Source of the DNA: Arthrobacter sp. NIO-1057
GTDB lineage: Bacteria; Actinomycetota; Actinomycetes; Actinomycetales; Micrococcaceae
DNA length: 64,000 bases
Direction: 5' to 3'
Assembly: GCF_900094805.1 (NCBI RefSeq)
Contig: NZ_FMAT01000002.1
Coordinates: forward strand, 1 to 64,000
Made by a program: the position numbers and the translations under genes. Under the pieces are notes generated by a model, which saw only the letters and a program-made list of their open reading frames with translations, was not told the origin of the DNA and ran no database searches. The number at the start of each line of letters is the position of its first letter. Positions within the stretch are counted from its first letter, which is position 1. Shown here piece after piece: positions 20,501 to 27,807 of the stretch.

Positions 20501-21548
20501 CGACGTGGAAATCTCGACCGTCCTGTTGATCCCGAAGATGACGACCATCTCTTCGGGAGCGTTCTTGGCCGACGACACCATGGTCGCCTCCTATGAGCTT
20601 GGTGGTGGCTGGATGCATATCGCCCCGGTCCGTGTGGGCAAGAAGGCCTTCCTGGGTAACTCGGGCATTTTGCATGCTGGTCGTCGAGTCCCGAAGCGTT
20701 CCTTGATCGCGGTGCTCTCGGCGACCCCGAAGAAGATGAAAGCCGGTACCTCCTGGATCGGTTCGCCACCTAATAAGTTGCGCCGCACCACGGTGGAAGC
20801 TGAATCCGAACGTACCTACCGTCCTGGTCTGAAGCTGAAGATCATGCGTTCGTTCTGGGAACTGACCCGTTCCTTGGCGGTCTTCACCACTGCGGCGATT
20901 GCCGGTGGAGTGCTCTGGGCGCTGGCCGCCATGGCTAACGTCACCAACATTTGGGTCAGCATGCTGCTTTCTGGAGCTGTTCTGGTACTTGCTGGGGCCG
21001 TGGCCGCTGCAGTTGCCGTGGTAGCTAAGTGGCTGGTTGTTGGTCCGATCCGTTCCGGTGAGCACACCCTGTGGAGCTCATTTATCTGGCGCACCGAAAT
21101 GGTCGATTCCTTCACCGAATTGGTCTGTGCTCAGTGGTTCGCACGCCTGGCGTCAGGAACCCCGGCACTGGTCTGGTTCTTGCGTGCACAGGGCGCCAAG
21201 ATCGGCCACGGCGTCTGGTGCGAAAGCTACTGGTTCCCCGAAGCGGATCTGGTGACCCTGGAAGATCACGCCACGGTGAATCGTGGCTCCGTACTGCAAA
21301 CCCACCTCTTCCACGATCGCATCATGTCCATTGACGCGGTCACCTTGGGAGCCGGTGCAACCCTAGGCCCACACAGTGTGATTCTGCCAGCCGCCCAGAT
21401 TTCTGAGGGTACGACCACCGGGCCTGCCAGCTTGATCCTGCGCGGTGAAGTCTTGCCTGCCAATACCTACTGGCGAGGTAATCCCGCTGTACGCTGGAAC
21501 ACTACCGCCGAAACGCAAGAATCACAGCCAGTACCACAGGAAGCCTGA
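17598..21548 (+). CDS. Pls-type non-ribosomal peptide synthetase (epsilon-poly-lysine synthetase family)
   Basis: A 1316-residue membrane-bound synthetase with the architecture of Streptomyces Pls, about 1319 residues. An adenylation domain (about 40-500) has A3 FTSGSTGKPKG, A5 NTYGPTEATV, A7 YRSGDM, A8 GRVDDQVKIGGRRIELGEID and A10 KTSGKVDRNALP. A carrier domain follows with its phosphopantetheine serine in GGGSLS at residue 552. Then come six predicted membrane segments in three pairs (near 620-680, 845-915 and 1090-1150), alternating with three tandem hexapeptide-like domains that in Pls form the isopeptide bonds. No condensation or thioesterase domain is present. The A-domain pocket FDASCEE places glutamate in the code, which suits a basic amino acid such as lysine, ornithine or diaminobutyrate. 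Two starts are possible (17598 and 17613). Confidence 0.9.
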   Translation: MDPFIMNNDQTPAPDQEIYAPQFPSGALAPAPRTLIDILQATAQQHPDAPAIDDGERTESYAELLDEVKAKALRLHEQGLGAGDRIGVRVESGTRHLYEWILAILWVGAAYVPVDADDPDERAKTVFTEAEVAGIVKGTDTIVVNAQRPKPFASPRLPGLEDDAWIIFTSGSTGKPKGVAVSHRSAAAFVDAEAQMFLPADPLNTTDRVLAGLSVAFDASCEEMWIAWRNGACLVPAPRALVRSGMDLGPWLISRSITAVSTVPTLAALWPAQALDSVRLLIFGGEACPPELAGRLATDGREVWNTYGPTEATVVACGATMDGSLPVRIGLPLAGWDLAVVDPQGIPVAEGESGELIIGGVGLARYLDPEKDAEKYAPMPTLGWERAYRSGDMVVNDPLGLIFIGRVDDQVKIGGRRIELGEIDAALNSLVCVSSAAVAVRETATGNKILVGYLQAPEDYDLSAARTALLEDLPAPMVPILAVMDHLPMKTSGKVDRNALPWPLPGAESNDSSGELPQLDEVGEFIAEAWQGALGASVSGFDADFFAAGGGSLSAAQLVSALRVRYPDMTVAELYDYPRFGALVEYLGGQQVSSEPVEPRTVRRTKRMTQLAQTLVSFPLFILSGLRWFTYLLIGHAALVALGVFEEALSTPWYVIAGLWLVFVTPIGRMVLSIVANKLLLHGLTPGVYPRSGSVHLRLWLAQHVADVVDPISLSSAPLLPWYARMLGAKIDKTATLHSLPPVTGMLTVGPGATIEPEVDVSGYWIDGDKLHVGAIEVGAHASIGARSTLVPGAVIGAHTIVDAGSAVYGSTRDNSRYAGSPATRQSKAKPKWPEAVPVYRKLPRVLAGLGSIVLNLWQWIPVVLAFFAVTPILRPVHSLADIGWRFIPAVLLAALVWFLSSMVLTILIVRLLSIGLVEGWHPVTSRVGWQAWATERVLDTARDQLFPLYASLFTPIWLRLLGAKVGRDVEISTVLLIPKMTTISSGAFLADDTMVASYELGGGWMHIAPVRVGKKAFLGNSGILHAGRRVPKRSLIAVLSATPKKMKAGTSWIGSPPNKLRRTTVEAESERTYRPGLKLKIMRSFWELTRSLAVFTTAAIAGGVLWALAAMANVTNIWVSMLLSGAVLVLAGAVAAAVAVVAKWLVVGPIRSGEHTLWSSFIWRTEMVDSFTELVCAQWFARLASGTPALVWFLRAQGAKIGHGVWCESYWFPEADLVTLEDHATVNRGSVLQTHLFHDRIMSIDAVTLGAGATLGPHSVILPAAQISEGTTTGPASLILRGEVLPANTYWRGNPAVRWNTTAETQESQPVPQEA

Positions 21549-21560
21549 GGCAACCCACCG

Positions 21561-22862
21561 ATGCACCATCGCATTTTAGATGAGTACACCAAGCACTACG
21601 GCTCCGGAACCTACACCGTGGAACATTACGATGTGAACCTCGTGGTGAAGCTCGCGAGCAACCACCTCGACGGCCGAGCCATGCTGCGCATTCGCGCACT
21701 CGAAGATATCAACGAGATTCCGTTGAACCTCAACGGGCTGAAGATCATCAAGGCCACTTGCCAGGGACGCAAGGTCTCGGTCAGCAAAAAGCACCACCGC
21801 GTGGTCATCTCCACCCCGAGCCGGATCAAAGCCGGGGATCATATCGAATTGAATCTGCGCTATGGCGGAAACCCCAGCGTCGATAACGGGCAATGGGGCG
21901 AGGTGGGCTGGGAAGAGCTCACCGACGGCATCCTCGTTTCCGGCCAGCCGGTGGGAGCTTCGACCTGGTTCCCCTGCAATGACCATCCAAGCCACAAGTC
22001 CTCCTACCGTTTTGAGGTGTCCACCGATGCGGGCTACCGCGTGGTGGCCAATGGCGATTTGATCTCGCACAGCCGCTCGGCCAGCCGCAATACCTGGGTG
22101 TACGAACAACGCGAGCCCATGGCCACCTATCTGGCGACCTTGCAGATCGGGCGCTACATCGAAATCGCCTTTGACCGCGGGCACCATCTGCTGGCCTACT
22201 CGGTTCCAGGCAATGATCTTCCGTTGCGCGGAGCCTTCGCGAAGCAAAGCCAGATGGCCGAGATCTTCGAGCGCAAATTCGGCCCCTACCCATTCGAGAA
22301 TTACAAGATCGTCGTGGCCGACGACGAACTCGAGATTCCCTTGGAAGCCCAGGGAATGAGCATTTTCGGGCGCAATCACCTTTCGCTGGAGTGGGAAGCC
22401 CAGCGCCTGATCGCCCACGAGTTCGCGCACCAGTGGTTCGGCAATTCGCTGACTCCCTCGCGGTGGAAGGACATCTGGCTGAACGAAGGCTTCGCCTGCT
22501 TCAGCGAGTGGGTGTACTCGGAGCACGCCGAGGTCATGCCGATCGAGCAGCGTGCCCGCGCGGCCTGGGAGAAGCTCAAGTCCCTGCCCCAGGATCTGCA
22601 GATCGGGGACCCGGGCCCGAAGGACATGTTCGATGATCGTGTCTACAAGCGTGGTGCCCTGACGCTGTATGCCTTGTATGTAGCTCTTGGTGAGATGAAG
22701 TTCTACGAGATGCTGCGCGATTGGACGGGCACTTATCAGCATGGCAGTGTCGATACGCCGAAATTCACTGAGCATCTGAAAAAGCATGCAACCGGTGTTG
22801 ATGTTGATCAGATCTTGCAAGCTTGGCTCAACGAGCTACCCCTGCCGGACTTCCCAGCTTAA
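21561..22862 (+). CDS. M1-family zinc metallopeptidase (aminopeptidase) linked to Pls
   Basis: 433-residue gluzincin. The zinc site is HEFAHQWFG (His286, His290) with Glu309 in NEGFA, the exact M1 spacing. The usual GAMEN exopeptidase motif is replaced by an LEAQGMSIF segment. Only the N-terminal saddle and catalytic domains are present, with no long ERAP-type C-terminal domain. No signal peptide is visible. It starts 12 bp after the Pls stop, with GAGG between, so the two are co-transcribed. In Streptomyces, epsilon-poly-lysine-degrading enzymes are zinc aminopeptidases, so trimming or self-protection against the Pls product is a reasonable inference. Confidence 0.88.
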   Translation: MHHRILDEYTKHYGSGTYTVEHYDVNLVVKLASNHLDGRAMLRIRALEDINEIPLNLNGLKIIKATCQGRKVSVSKKHHRVVISTPSRIKAGDHIELNLRYGGNPSVDNGQWGEVGWEELTDGILVSGQPVGASTWFPCNDHPSHKSSYRFEVSTDAGYRVVANGDLISHSRSASRNTWVYEQREPMATYLATLQIGRYIEIAFDRGHHLLAYSVPGNDLPLRGAFAKQSQMAEIFERKFGPYPFENYKIVVADDELEIPLEAQGMSIFGRNHLSLEWEAQRLIAHEFAHQWFGNSLTPSRWKDIWLNEGFACFSEWVYSEHAEVMPIEQRARAAWEKLKSLPQDLQIGDPGPKDMFDDRVYKRGALTLYALYVALGEMKFYEMLRDWTGTYQHGSVDTPKFTEHLKKHATGVDVDQILQAWLNELPLPDFPA

Positions 22863-22885
22863 AGTCCTTCCAAGCTCGCGTACGC

Positions 22886-22918
22886 GTTCAGGAACCGTTC
22901 AAAAACCGTTCATCCATA
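22886..22918 (+). promoter_or_regulatory. PHO-box-like direct repeats upstream of ppk2
   Basis: GTTCA occurs at 22886, 22897 and 22908, exactly 11 bp apart, with ACC at the end of the first two units. This is the geometry of the actinobacterial PhoP binding site (11-bp direct repeat units beginning GTTCA). It lies just upstream of the predicted -10, in the -35 position. Confidence 0.65.
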
Positions 22919-22923
22919 AAAAT

Positions 22924-22929
22924 TAGGCT
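22924..22929 (+). promoter_or_regulatory. -10 box for ppk2 (leaderless)
   Basis: TAGGCT, 6 nt before the ppk2 ATG and 6 nt after the PHO-box repeats. No Shine-Dalgarno site precedes the ATG. Confidence 0.45.
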
Positions 22930-22935
22930 TATCCT

Positions 22936-23832
22936 ATGAGTATAGAAATGCCCCTCCTCGACGACGCGTTTCGCGGATTCACGGTACTTGATGACGATGA
23001 TGACGATCCATTGTTGCTCCGCGCCGATGGCAGCGTTGTTGATACCTGGCGCGAGGACTACCCTTACGATGAAAAGCTTGACCGCGACACCTATGAGGTT
23101 GAAAAGCGCGCACTGCAGATTGAGCTGCTGAAACTTCAGAAGTGGGCCAAGGCCAACGGCCGACGCATCATGATCGTTTTTGAGGGCCGTGACGCCGCTG
23201 GCAAGGGCGGAACCATCAAACGCTTCACCGAGCACCTGAATCCACGTGGTTCCCGAGTTGTTGCTTTGGAGAAGCCCAGCGAGCGTGAGTCCACCCAGTG
23301 GTACTACCAGCGCTATGTGCAGCATTTCCCGTCAGCCGGCGAGATCGTGCTCTTTGACCGTTCTTGGTACAACCGTGCCGGCGTGGAACGCGTCATGGGA
23401 TTTAGCACCCCTGAACAGGTAGATCATTTCCTGAATCAAACCCCACTGTTTGAGAAGCTTGTGGTGGACGAAGGCATTGATCTGATCAAGTTCTGGTTCT
23501 CGGTCTCTGCTGGCGAACAGTTCACCCGCTTCACCATTCGACGTATCGACCCGGTACGACAGTGGAAGCTCTCCCCTATGGACCTAGAGTCCCTAGATAA
23601 GTGGGACAAGTACACGGAAGCTAAAAAGGAAATGTTCCTCAAGACGGATACCGATCATGCTCCGTGGACTGTGGTGAAGTCCAATGACAAAAAGCGTGCT
23701 CGCCTGCATGCAATGCGTCATGTGCTGAACCTCTTTGATTACAAAGGCAAGGACCACGAATTGGTCGGCTCGCCCGACCCACACATTGTGGGGCGTGCGG
23801 CAAAGGTCATTACCCACGGCGAAGAATTCTGA
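22936..23832 (+). CDS. ppk2: Polyphosphate kinase 2
   Basis: 298-residue PPK2-family P-loop kinase. It has Walker A FEGRDAAGKGG (about residues 82-92), the lid and Walker B segment LFDRSWYNRAGVERVMGF (about 137-155), and the conserved QWKLSPMD and APW segments. Family enzymes transfer phosphate from polyphosphate to a nucleoside di- or monophosphate, or the reverse. The single-domain form resembles class I (ADP/GDP). The acidic N-terminus (DDDDDD near residue 25) is unusual but outside the core. The upstream region suggests control by phosphate starvation and a leaderless mRNA. It lies between the Pls/M1 pair and the convergent phosphopantetheinyl transferase, so ATP supply for Pls is a possible but unproven link. 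Confidence 0.93.
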   Translation: MSIEMPLLDDAFRGFTVLDDDDDDPLLLRADGSVVDTWREDYPYDEKLDRDTYEVEKRALQIELLKLQKWAKANGRRIMIVFEGRDAAGKGGTIKRFTEHLNPRGSRVVALEKPSERESTQWYYQRYVQHFPSAGEIVLFDRSWYNRAGVERVMGFSTPEQVDHFLNQTPLFEKLVVDEGIDLIKFWFSVSAGEQFTRFTIRRIDPVRQWKLSPMDLESLDKWDKYTEAKKEMFLKTDTDHAPWTVVKSNDKKRARLHAMRHVLNLFDYKGKDHELVGSPDPHIVGRAAKVITHGEEF

Positions 23833-23838
23833 GAAGTT

Positions 23839-24516
23839 TCAGTTTGATCGCACGGTGATCGCGGTAGCCAGCAGGCCCTGACCCACCGGCCCTTCGGCCA
23901 TCCAGGTCCCAGTAATCTGGGACAGGTCAACGCCTTGGTGAAGGGTATCGGTGCGCAGTAGGTGCGCTGAGAATGTTCTCGCCTGCTGGTCTATCGTGAT
24001 TTCACATTCGAGAAAATCTAACCATTTCCTCGCTAACGGGAACCAGGTCTTAAAGACGCTTTCTTTGGCGCTGAAGATCAGTTTGTGCCAGGCGATGCTC
24101 GGATCTTCAGCCTCTAACTGCGCCACCGCCTGCTGTTCAGCAGGCAAGAGGATCAGCTCGACCGCTTCTGGTGGCAACACCTCGTGCGGTTCAGCATCAA
24201 TTCCGATGCCGCCGAACGCACTGGAGCTGGCCACCGCAGCCGCGCGCAAGCCAGGACAGTGCGTCATACTGCCCACAATATTGGCAGGCCATACTGGTGC
24301 CCTATGCGCATCAGGCACCAGAATGTGGTCCCCATACCCAAAGTCCGCCAAGGCCTCTCGCGCGCAAATCCTCACGGTGCGAAATTCTTGTTGGCGAGAC
24401 TCTACAGCGGAGGCGACGTACTGCTCTTCTTGCCAATATCGTTGCCCATGATCCAATTCTGAACGCGTTTCAACTACACGTATGGACTCGGGTAACAGCC
24501 TGTGAAAAATCTGCAT
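23839..24516 (-). CDS. 4'-phosphopantetheinyl transferase (Sfp/EntD type)
   Basis: 225 residues. The two signature segments are GIGIDAEPH (magnesium-binding D and E) and FSAKESVFKTWFP (the KESxxK helix), with the EntD-like NIVGSMTHCPG between them and the N-terminus. It moves phosphopantetheine from CoA onto carrier-protein serines. The carrier domain of the Pls protein nearby is the obvious client. It is convergent with ppk2, with 6 bp between the stops. Its ATG lies 9 nt after the stop of the DUF5129 gene, so it is probably transcribed with that gene. Confidence 0.9.
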   Translation of the reverse strand: MQIFHRLLPESIRVVETRSELDHGQRYWQEEQYVASAVESRQQEFRTVRICAREALADFGYGDHILVPDAHRAPVWPANIVGSMTHCPGLRAAAVASSSAFGGIGIDAEPHEVLPPEAVELILLPAEQQAVAQLEAEDPSIAWHKLIFSAKESVFKTWFPLARKWLDFLECEITIDQQARTFSAHLLRTDTLHQGVDLSQITGTWMAEGPVGQGLLATAITVRSN

Positions 24517-24525
24517 GATTCGCGG

Positions 24526-26040
24526 TTAGAAACGAGACGATCCGCCGGAACCGGAGAAACTGCCGCCTCCGGAATATCCTGTCGAAATCGATCCAGAAGA
24601 ACTAGCGGATTCACGGGCTTGAGCCACGGAGCTGGTGCCTGAAGAATATCCGGCGTTATAACTGTTGACGCTCCAAAACAGTGCTCCTGGATTTAGCACG
24701 TCGAGGATCGTTCCACCGCGTGAGCCGTGATAATCCGTTGACTGGCGAGAGCGTTCCATCGCTTCTCGCATTTGTTCCTTCTCGTCTTCGTTCTCGGCGA
24801 AGGCGTCAATCTGAGCCTTAGCAAATTCGTCGAGCCGCTGCGTTAGTTCTTTGCGAAGATCCGAAAGCTGGTCCAGAGCTTGGTCAACATCGATTTCTTC
24901 GGTCTTGAGCTTGGTGCTGAGCGAGGCCAACGTGGCGGTTGCATCCCCGCGGTAAGAAGCTAAAGCTGCTGCGCTGGCCTGCAGTTCCGGTTCGACGTTA
25001 TCAATGAGAGTCGAAATCTGGGTGAGGTCGTCTTCTAATGGCTGAGTTTGTGCGCGCCAGGCCTCTTCCCACGAGGCCGAGCGAGTGTATAACGCGGCAG
25101 CAGCAATGATCGCGTCGTCGGTGCGGTCCAGGTTTTGTGCATCCGTCTTGAATTTCTTGGTTTCCTCTACGCCTTCACTCGAAGACCGGTACTTCTTATC
25201 CGCAGCATCAAGTTTGGCTTGCGCGTCGAAGGACTGGCGGTAGCTCGCCATGAAGTCAGCAAAACGGCGTTCAAGTTCTGCGGCATGGCTGGACCCGGTA
25301 GGTAGGGTCTTGGCAGCGAGTTCGGTTTCGTCGAGGTCCATGGTCACGTTGGTCAGATGCGTTGTTCCGCTCTGAAGTTCCTCAGCGAAGCTCTTGCGAC
25401 GTGAGGAACGCACTGCAGCTACGCTGGCGACAACGATTCCCGTGCCACCACCACCGGCGGCCACGGTCCACCAGAGCGCTGGGCTCTTGTACCACGGACG
25501 GTTCATGATGCTCGAGGCCTTGGTGGCTACTGCGATCACGCCGTCGGTCCACCTCGATAGGTTGAAATCGTCGTAGCCGGCTTCATGAATGCTGTCCATT
25601 TGGCCGGTTGAGACTTTTCGGTCTTCACCAAAGTACGTACCAATTTGTCCATCACCAGAGCCCTCAACCGACAGAGTGATGATCAACAGTCCATCGGCCC
25701 AGTAATCCCCGTAGTCTTCAGCCTTGGCAGAAATCCAATCGGGATGATGTTCTCGAGCGTATTCCAGTGTTTTGGTATTGATGTCATCGGAGTATTCACC
25801 TTCGCGCGTGTATACAGCAACGTTGGTTGGCTCATAAAAATCAACATCGTCCAAGGCATCTAGGAGTCGATCGCGATTGATGACTCCGGCAGTGTCATCG
25901 ATGCTTACCGTACCCAGATTTTCACCGGCACGAATTTGTACGCCAGTTACAGCGTGAGCCGGGGTCACCACGCTGAGCAAGCCGAAGGAGAGAACCGCTA
26001 AGGCGCTAACCACTCGTTTATTTAGAATGCTTCGTACCAT
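24526..26040 (-). CDS. Secreted/membrane DUF5129 (TPM-like) protein
   Basis: 504 residues. A signal peptide ends at about residue 30 (PAHA), followed by a TPM-like extracellular domain (about 35-185, with the GLLIITLS strand), one membrane segment (about 190-212, WWTVAAGGGGTGIVVASVAAV), a long charged helical cytoplasmic region (about 215-450) and a Gly/Ser-rich tail ending in SGSGGSSRF. This order matches proteins labelled DUF5129 in Micrococcaceae. The function is unknown, though TPM-domain proteins act in membrane quality control and photosystem repair elsewhere. GAGGAG lies 8 nt before the ATG. The phosphopantetheinyl transferase gene follows in the same transcript. Confidence 0.75.
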   Translation of the reverse strand: MVRSILNKRVVSALAVLSFGLLSVVTPAHAVTGVQIRAGENLGTVSIDDTAGVINRDRLLDALDDVDFYEPTNVAVYTREGEYSDDINTKTLEYAREHHPDWISAKAEDYGDYWADGLLIITLSVEGSGDGQIGTYFGEDRKVSTGQMDSIHEAGYDDFNLSRWTDGVIAVATKASSIMNRPWYKSPALWWTVAAGGGGTGIVVASVAAVRSSRRKSFAEELQSGTTHLTNVTMDLDETELAAKTLPTGSSHAAELERRFADFMASYRQSFDAQAKLDAADKKYRSSSEGVEETKKFKTDAQNLDRTDDAIIAAAALYTRSASWEEAWRAQTQPLEDDLTQISTLIDNVEPELQASAAALASYRGDATATLASLSTKLKTEEIDVDQALDQLSDLRKELTQRLDEFAKAQIDAFAENEDEKEQMREAMERSRQSTDYHGSRGGTILDVLNPGALFWSVNSYNAGYSSGTSSVAQARESASSSGSISTGYSGGGSFSGSGGSSRF

Positions 26041-26363
26041 GTTCGCTTCTCCTCAAGACCTGTTCTGGATGGTTAGTGAACGACCACTCATAGTAGTTTA
26101 TCGATCAAAGGGGATTTTTTGTCGCAGTTGCATCTGACGTGCCGGATAGGCTTAGTAGCACGAGGTAGTTCAAGCTTCTCCCGGCTCGCTAGGAGATTTC
26201 CTAAGGCTACTACCCTACCGCGTGATGCATTGCTCAGAACCTGCGTTCGATCTTCGCTTTTTACCTTGTCAATCAGCAAAAGAGCATCGGCGTAGTGATC
26301 GAAAATTTGGCTGGAGCACTAATGACTGCACCGTCGAATCGAAAACGGCGGTAAAATTGCAGA
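26041..26363. other. Intergenic region between divergent DUF5129 and phosphoribosyltransferase genes
   Basis: 323 bp without a credible gene. It contains the ribosome binding site of the DUF5129 gene at the left and the TAAAAT -10 box of the phosphoribosyltransferase at the right. I see no riboswitch, tRNA or long repeat. Confidence 0.6.
26352..26357 (+). promoter_or_regulatory. -10 box for the phosphoribosyltransferase gene (leaderless)
   Basis: TAAAAT, 6 nt before the ATG, with no ribosome binding site in between. Confidence 0.5.
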
Positions 26364-26882
26364 ATGACTAGCATTGACGATTCCGGGGCATCCGTCCTTT
26401 CAGAACCAGAACGCGAAATCCTCACCTGGGATACCTTCGGTGAAGCCTCCCGCGAACTTGCACAGACCATTGTTGATAGTGGCTTCGAGCCTGAAATTGT
26501 CTTGGCGGTAGCACGTGGCGGCCTGCTCTTGGCCGGCTCAATCTCCTACGCACTGGGCGTCAAGGCCTGCGGTGCCCTGAATGTCGAGTTCTACACTGGC
26601 ATCGGCACCGTTCTCCCTGAGCCAGTAGTTCTTCCACCGATGTTGGACGATGGCCATTTGCGCGACAAGAAGATCCTGATCGTTGACGATGTTTCTGACT
26701 CGGGCCGTACCTTGGAAAAGGTCGTTGATCTTGTTTCGGCATGGGGCGCCAATGTCAAGACCGTGTGCCTCTACACCAAGCCACGCACCATCATGGTTCC
26801 AGACTACGAATGGCGACGCACCGACAAGTGGATTACCTTCCCTTGGTCGGATATGCCACCAGTGACCGCAACCGCAAAGTAG
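26364..26882 (+). CDS. Purine phosphoribosyltransferase (xanthine/guanine type)
   Basis: 172-residue type I PRTase. The PRPP loop is ILIVDDVSDSGRT (about residues 99-111). AVARGGLLLAG in the N-terminal half matches the Gpt/hypoxanthine-type family, and the KPRTIMVPDYEWRRTDKWITFPW tail region is typical of xanthine/guanine phosphoribosyltransferase-like proteins. It probably salvages xanthine or guanine with PRPP, but the exact base is not readable. It is monocistronic, with a strong terminator behind it. Confidence 0.85.
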   Translation: MTSIDDSGASVLSEPEREILTWDTFGEASRELAQTIVDSGFEPEIVLAVARGGLLLAGSISYALGVKACGALNVEFYTGIGTVLPEPVVLPPMLDDGHLRDKKILIVDDVSDSGRTLEKVVDLVSAWGANVKTVCLYTKPRTIMVPDYEWRRTDKWITFPWSDMPPVTATAK

Positions 26883-26889
26883 TGCACAC

Positions 26890-26926
26890 AGCAGGGAACG
26901 ATATGACTCGTTCCCTGCTTTTGTTT
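26890..26926 (+). terminator. Rho-independent terminator after the phosphoribosyltransferase gene
   Basis: Perfect 11-bp stem AGCAGGGAACG/CGTTCCCTGCT with an 8-nt loop followed by TTTGTTT. Confidence 0.9.
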
Positions 26927-26958
26927 AACCTGCTTTTCTTGCCCCATTGCTCCTGCCA

Positions 26959-26964
26959 TACGCT
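26959..26964 (+). promoter_or_regulatory. -10 box for the first GNAT gene (leaderless)
   Basis: TACGCT, 6 nt before the ATG at 26971. The intervening GGGGGC is too close to act as a Shine-Dalgarno site. Confidence 0.4.
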
Positions 26965-26970
26965 GGGGGC

Positions 26971-27432
26971 ATGGGTTCTTCATTGAAGCTACAAAAAATT
27001 ACTGAAACCGACACGGATTTCATAGTGAAGCTCGGGGCAGACCCCCGAGTGACCGCAGACATTGGCGACGGCAAGCCTTGGAGCCGAGAATATTCAACAC
27101 AACGTGTCACCCTAGCCATGCAGAGCACGGACATTTCATGGTTTATTGTGTGGCAAGATCATGTGCGCCTCGGACTATTCACTGCGACGCGGAGAACTCA
27201 CGCGACAGAAATCGGGTATTGGCTAGCACCCGATTTTTGGGGCCAAGGATTGGCCAAACTTTTAGTCTCCCGCGGCATCGAGGAACTCCACGAAATGGGA
27301 TGCACCGATTTGATCGCGAGGGTAGCTCCGGAAAATCTGGCGTCACTCAAGATCTTGGAACGCCACGGTTTTATTGCTCAAAGTCAGGATGATTCGATAA
27401 TCACCCTCACCAAGGCAACACCAGAACTTTAG
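26971..27432 (+). CDS. GNAT-family N-acetyltransferase
   Basis: 153 residues beginning MGSSLKLQKI. A RimJ/RimL-like acetyltransferase fold with the acetyl-CoA region EIGYWLAPDFWGQGLAKLL (motif A, about residues 75-95) and the late ENLASLKILERHGF motif. The substrate is unknown; N-terminal or small-molecule acetylation are both possible. An ATG 24 nt further upstream is in frame but overlaps the predicted promoter, so the shorter start is preferred. Its stop codon overlaps the end of the convergent small membrane gene. Confidence 0.8.
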   Translation: MGSSLKLQKITETDTDFIVKLGADPRVTADIGDGKPWSREYSTQRVTLAMQSTDISWFIVWQDHVRLGLFTATRRTHATEIGYWLAPDFWGQGLAKLLVSRGIEELHEMGCTDLIARVAPENLASLKILERHGFIAQSQDDSIITLTKATPEL

Positions 27433-27656
27433 ACGGTTGCCGGCTCTTGGAGCAGGCCGAAGCTCGTTGGTCGCATAGGATCTGGTGCTTCTTCTTCAGG
27501 CTGATAGGTGGGTGTCGGCTCATCTTGCAGGTGTGCACCGGCTCCACGTTCGATAAAGACGACCACGCCCCAGCCAGCTGCGATCAGCACTGCAACAGCT
27601 ACTAGGCCGAGGAACAACACCAACAGCACGGCACCGCAAGAACGCAGTCCCTTCAC
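27429..27656 (-). CDS. Small membrane protein, function unknown
   Basis: 75 residues with one strong membrane helix (LLVLFLGLVAVAVLIAAGWGVVVF, residues 11-34) followed by a proline- and acid-rich tail, probably outside the membrane. GTG start with AAGGAAG about 10 nt upstream. I recognise no family. It is convergent with the GNAT gene, sharing 4 nt, and upstream of pheST. Confidence 0.55.
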   Translation of the reverse strand: MKGLRSCGAVLLVLFLGLVAVAVLIAAGWGVVVFIERGAGAHLQDEPTPTYQPEEEAPDPMRPTSFGLLQEPATV

Positions 27657-27748
27657 GACCCATCACTTCCTTGAAGCTCAAATTTTCAGAGGTTTCCCAG
27701 AATAAGTGTAGTCGCCTTCTTGCCACTAGTTCACCGCGATAAACAGCA

Positions 27749-27793
27749 ATGCCCCGGTGCTTGGTCGAAAAATCCGAACAAGCACCGGGGCAT
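27749..27793 (-). terminator. Terminator after pheT
   Basis: Perfect 15-bp stem ATGCCCCGGTGCTTG and its complement with a 15-nt loop, 15 bp after the pheT stop. On the minus strand it is followed by TGCTGTTT. Confidence 0.85.
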
Positions 27794-27807
27794 CGTTTAA
27801 GGCGTGA

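Noticed and set aside
21576-22820. A 414-codon open frame on the strand opposite the M1 peptidase
   Set aside because: It mirrors the codon phase of the peptidase gene, has no family resemblance and no ribosome binding site, while the peptidase frame carries a complete HExxH-E zinc site.
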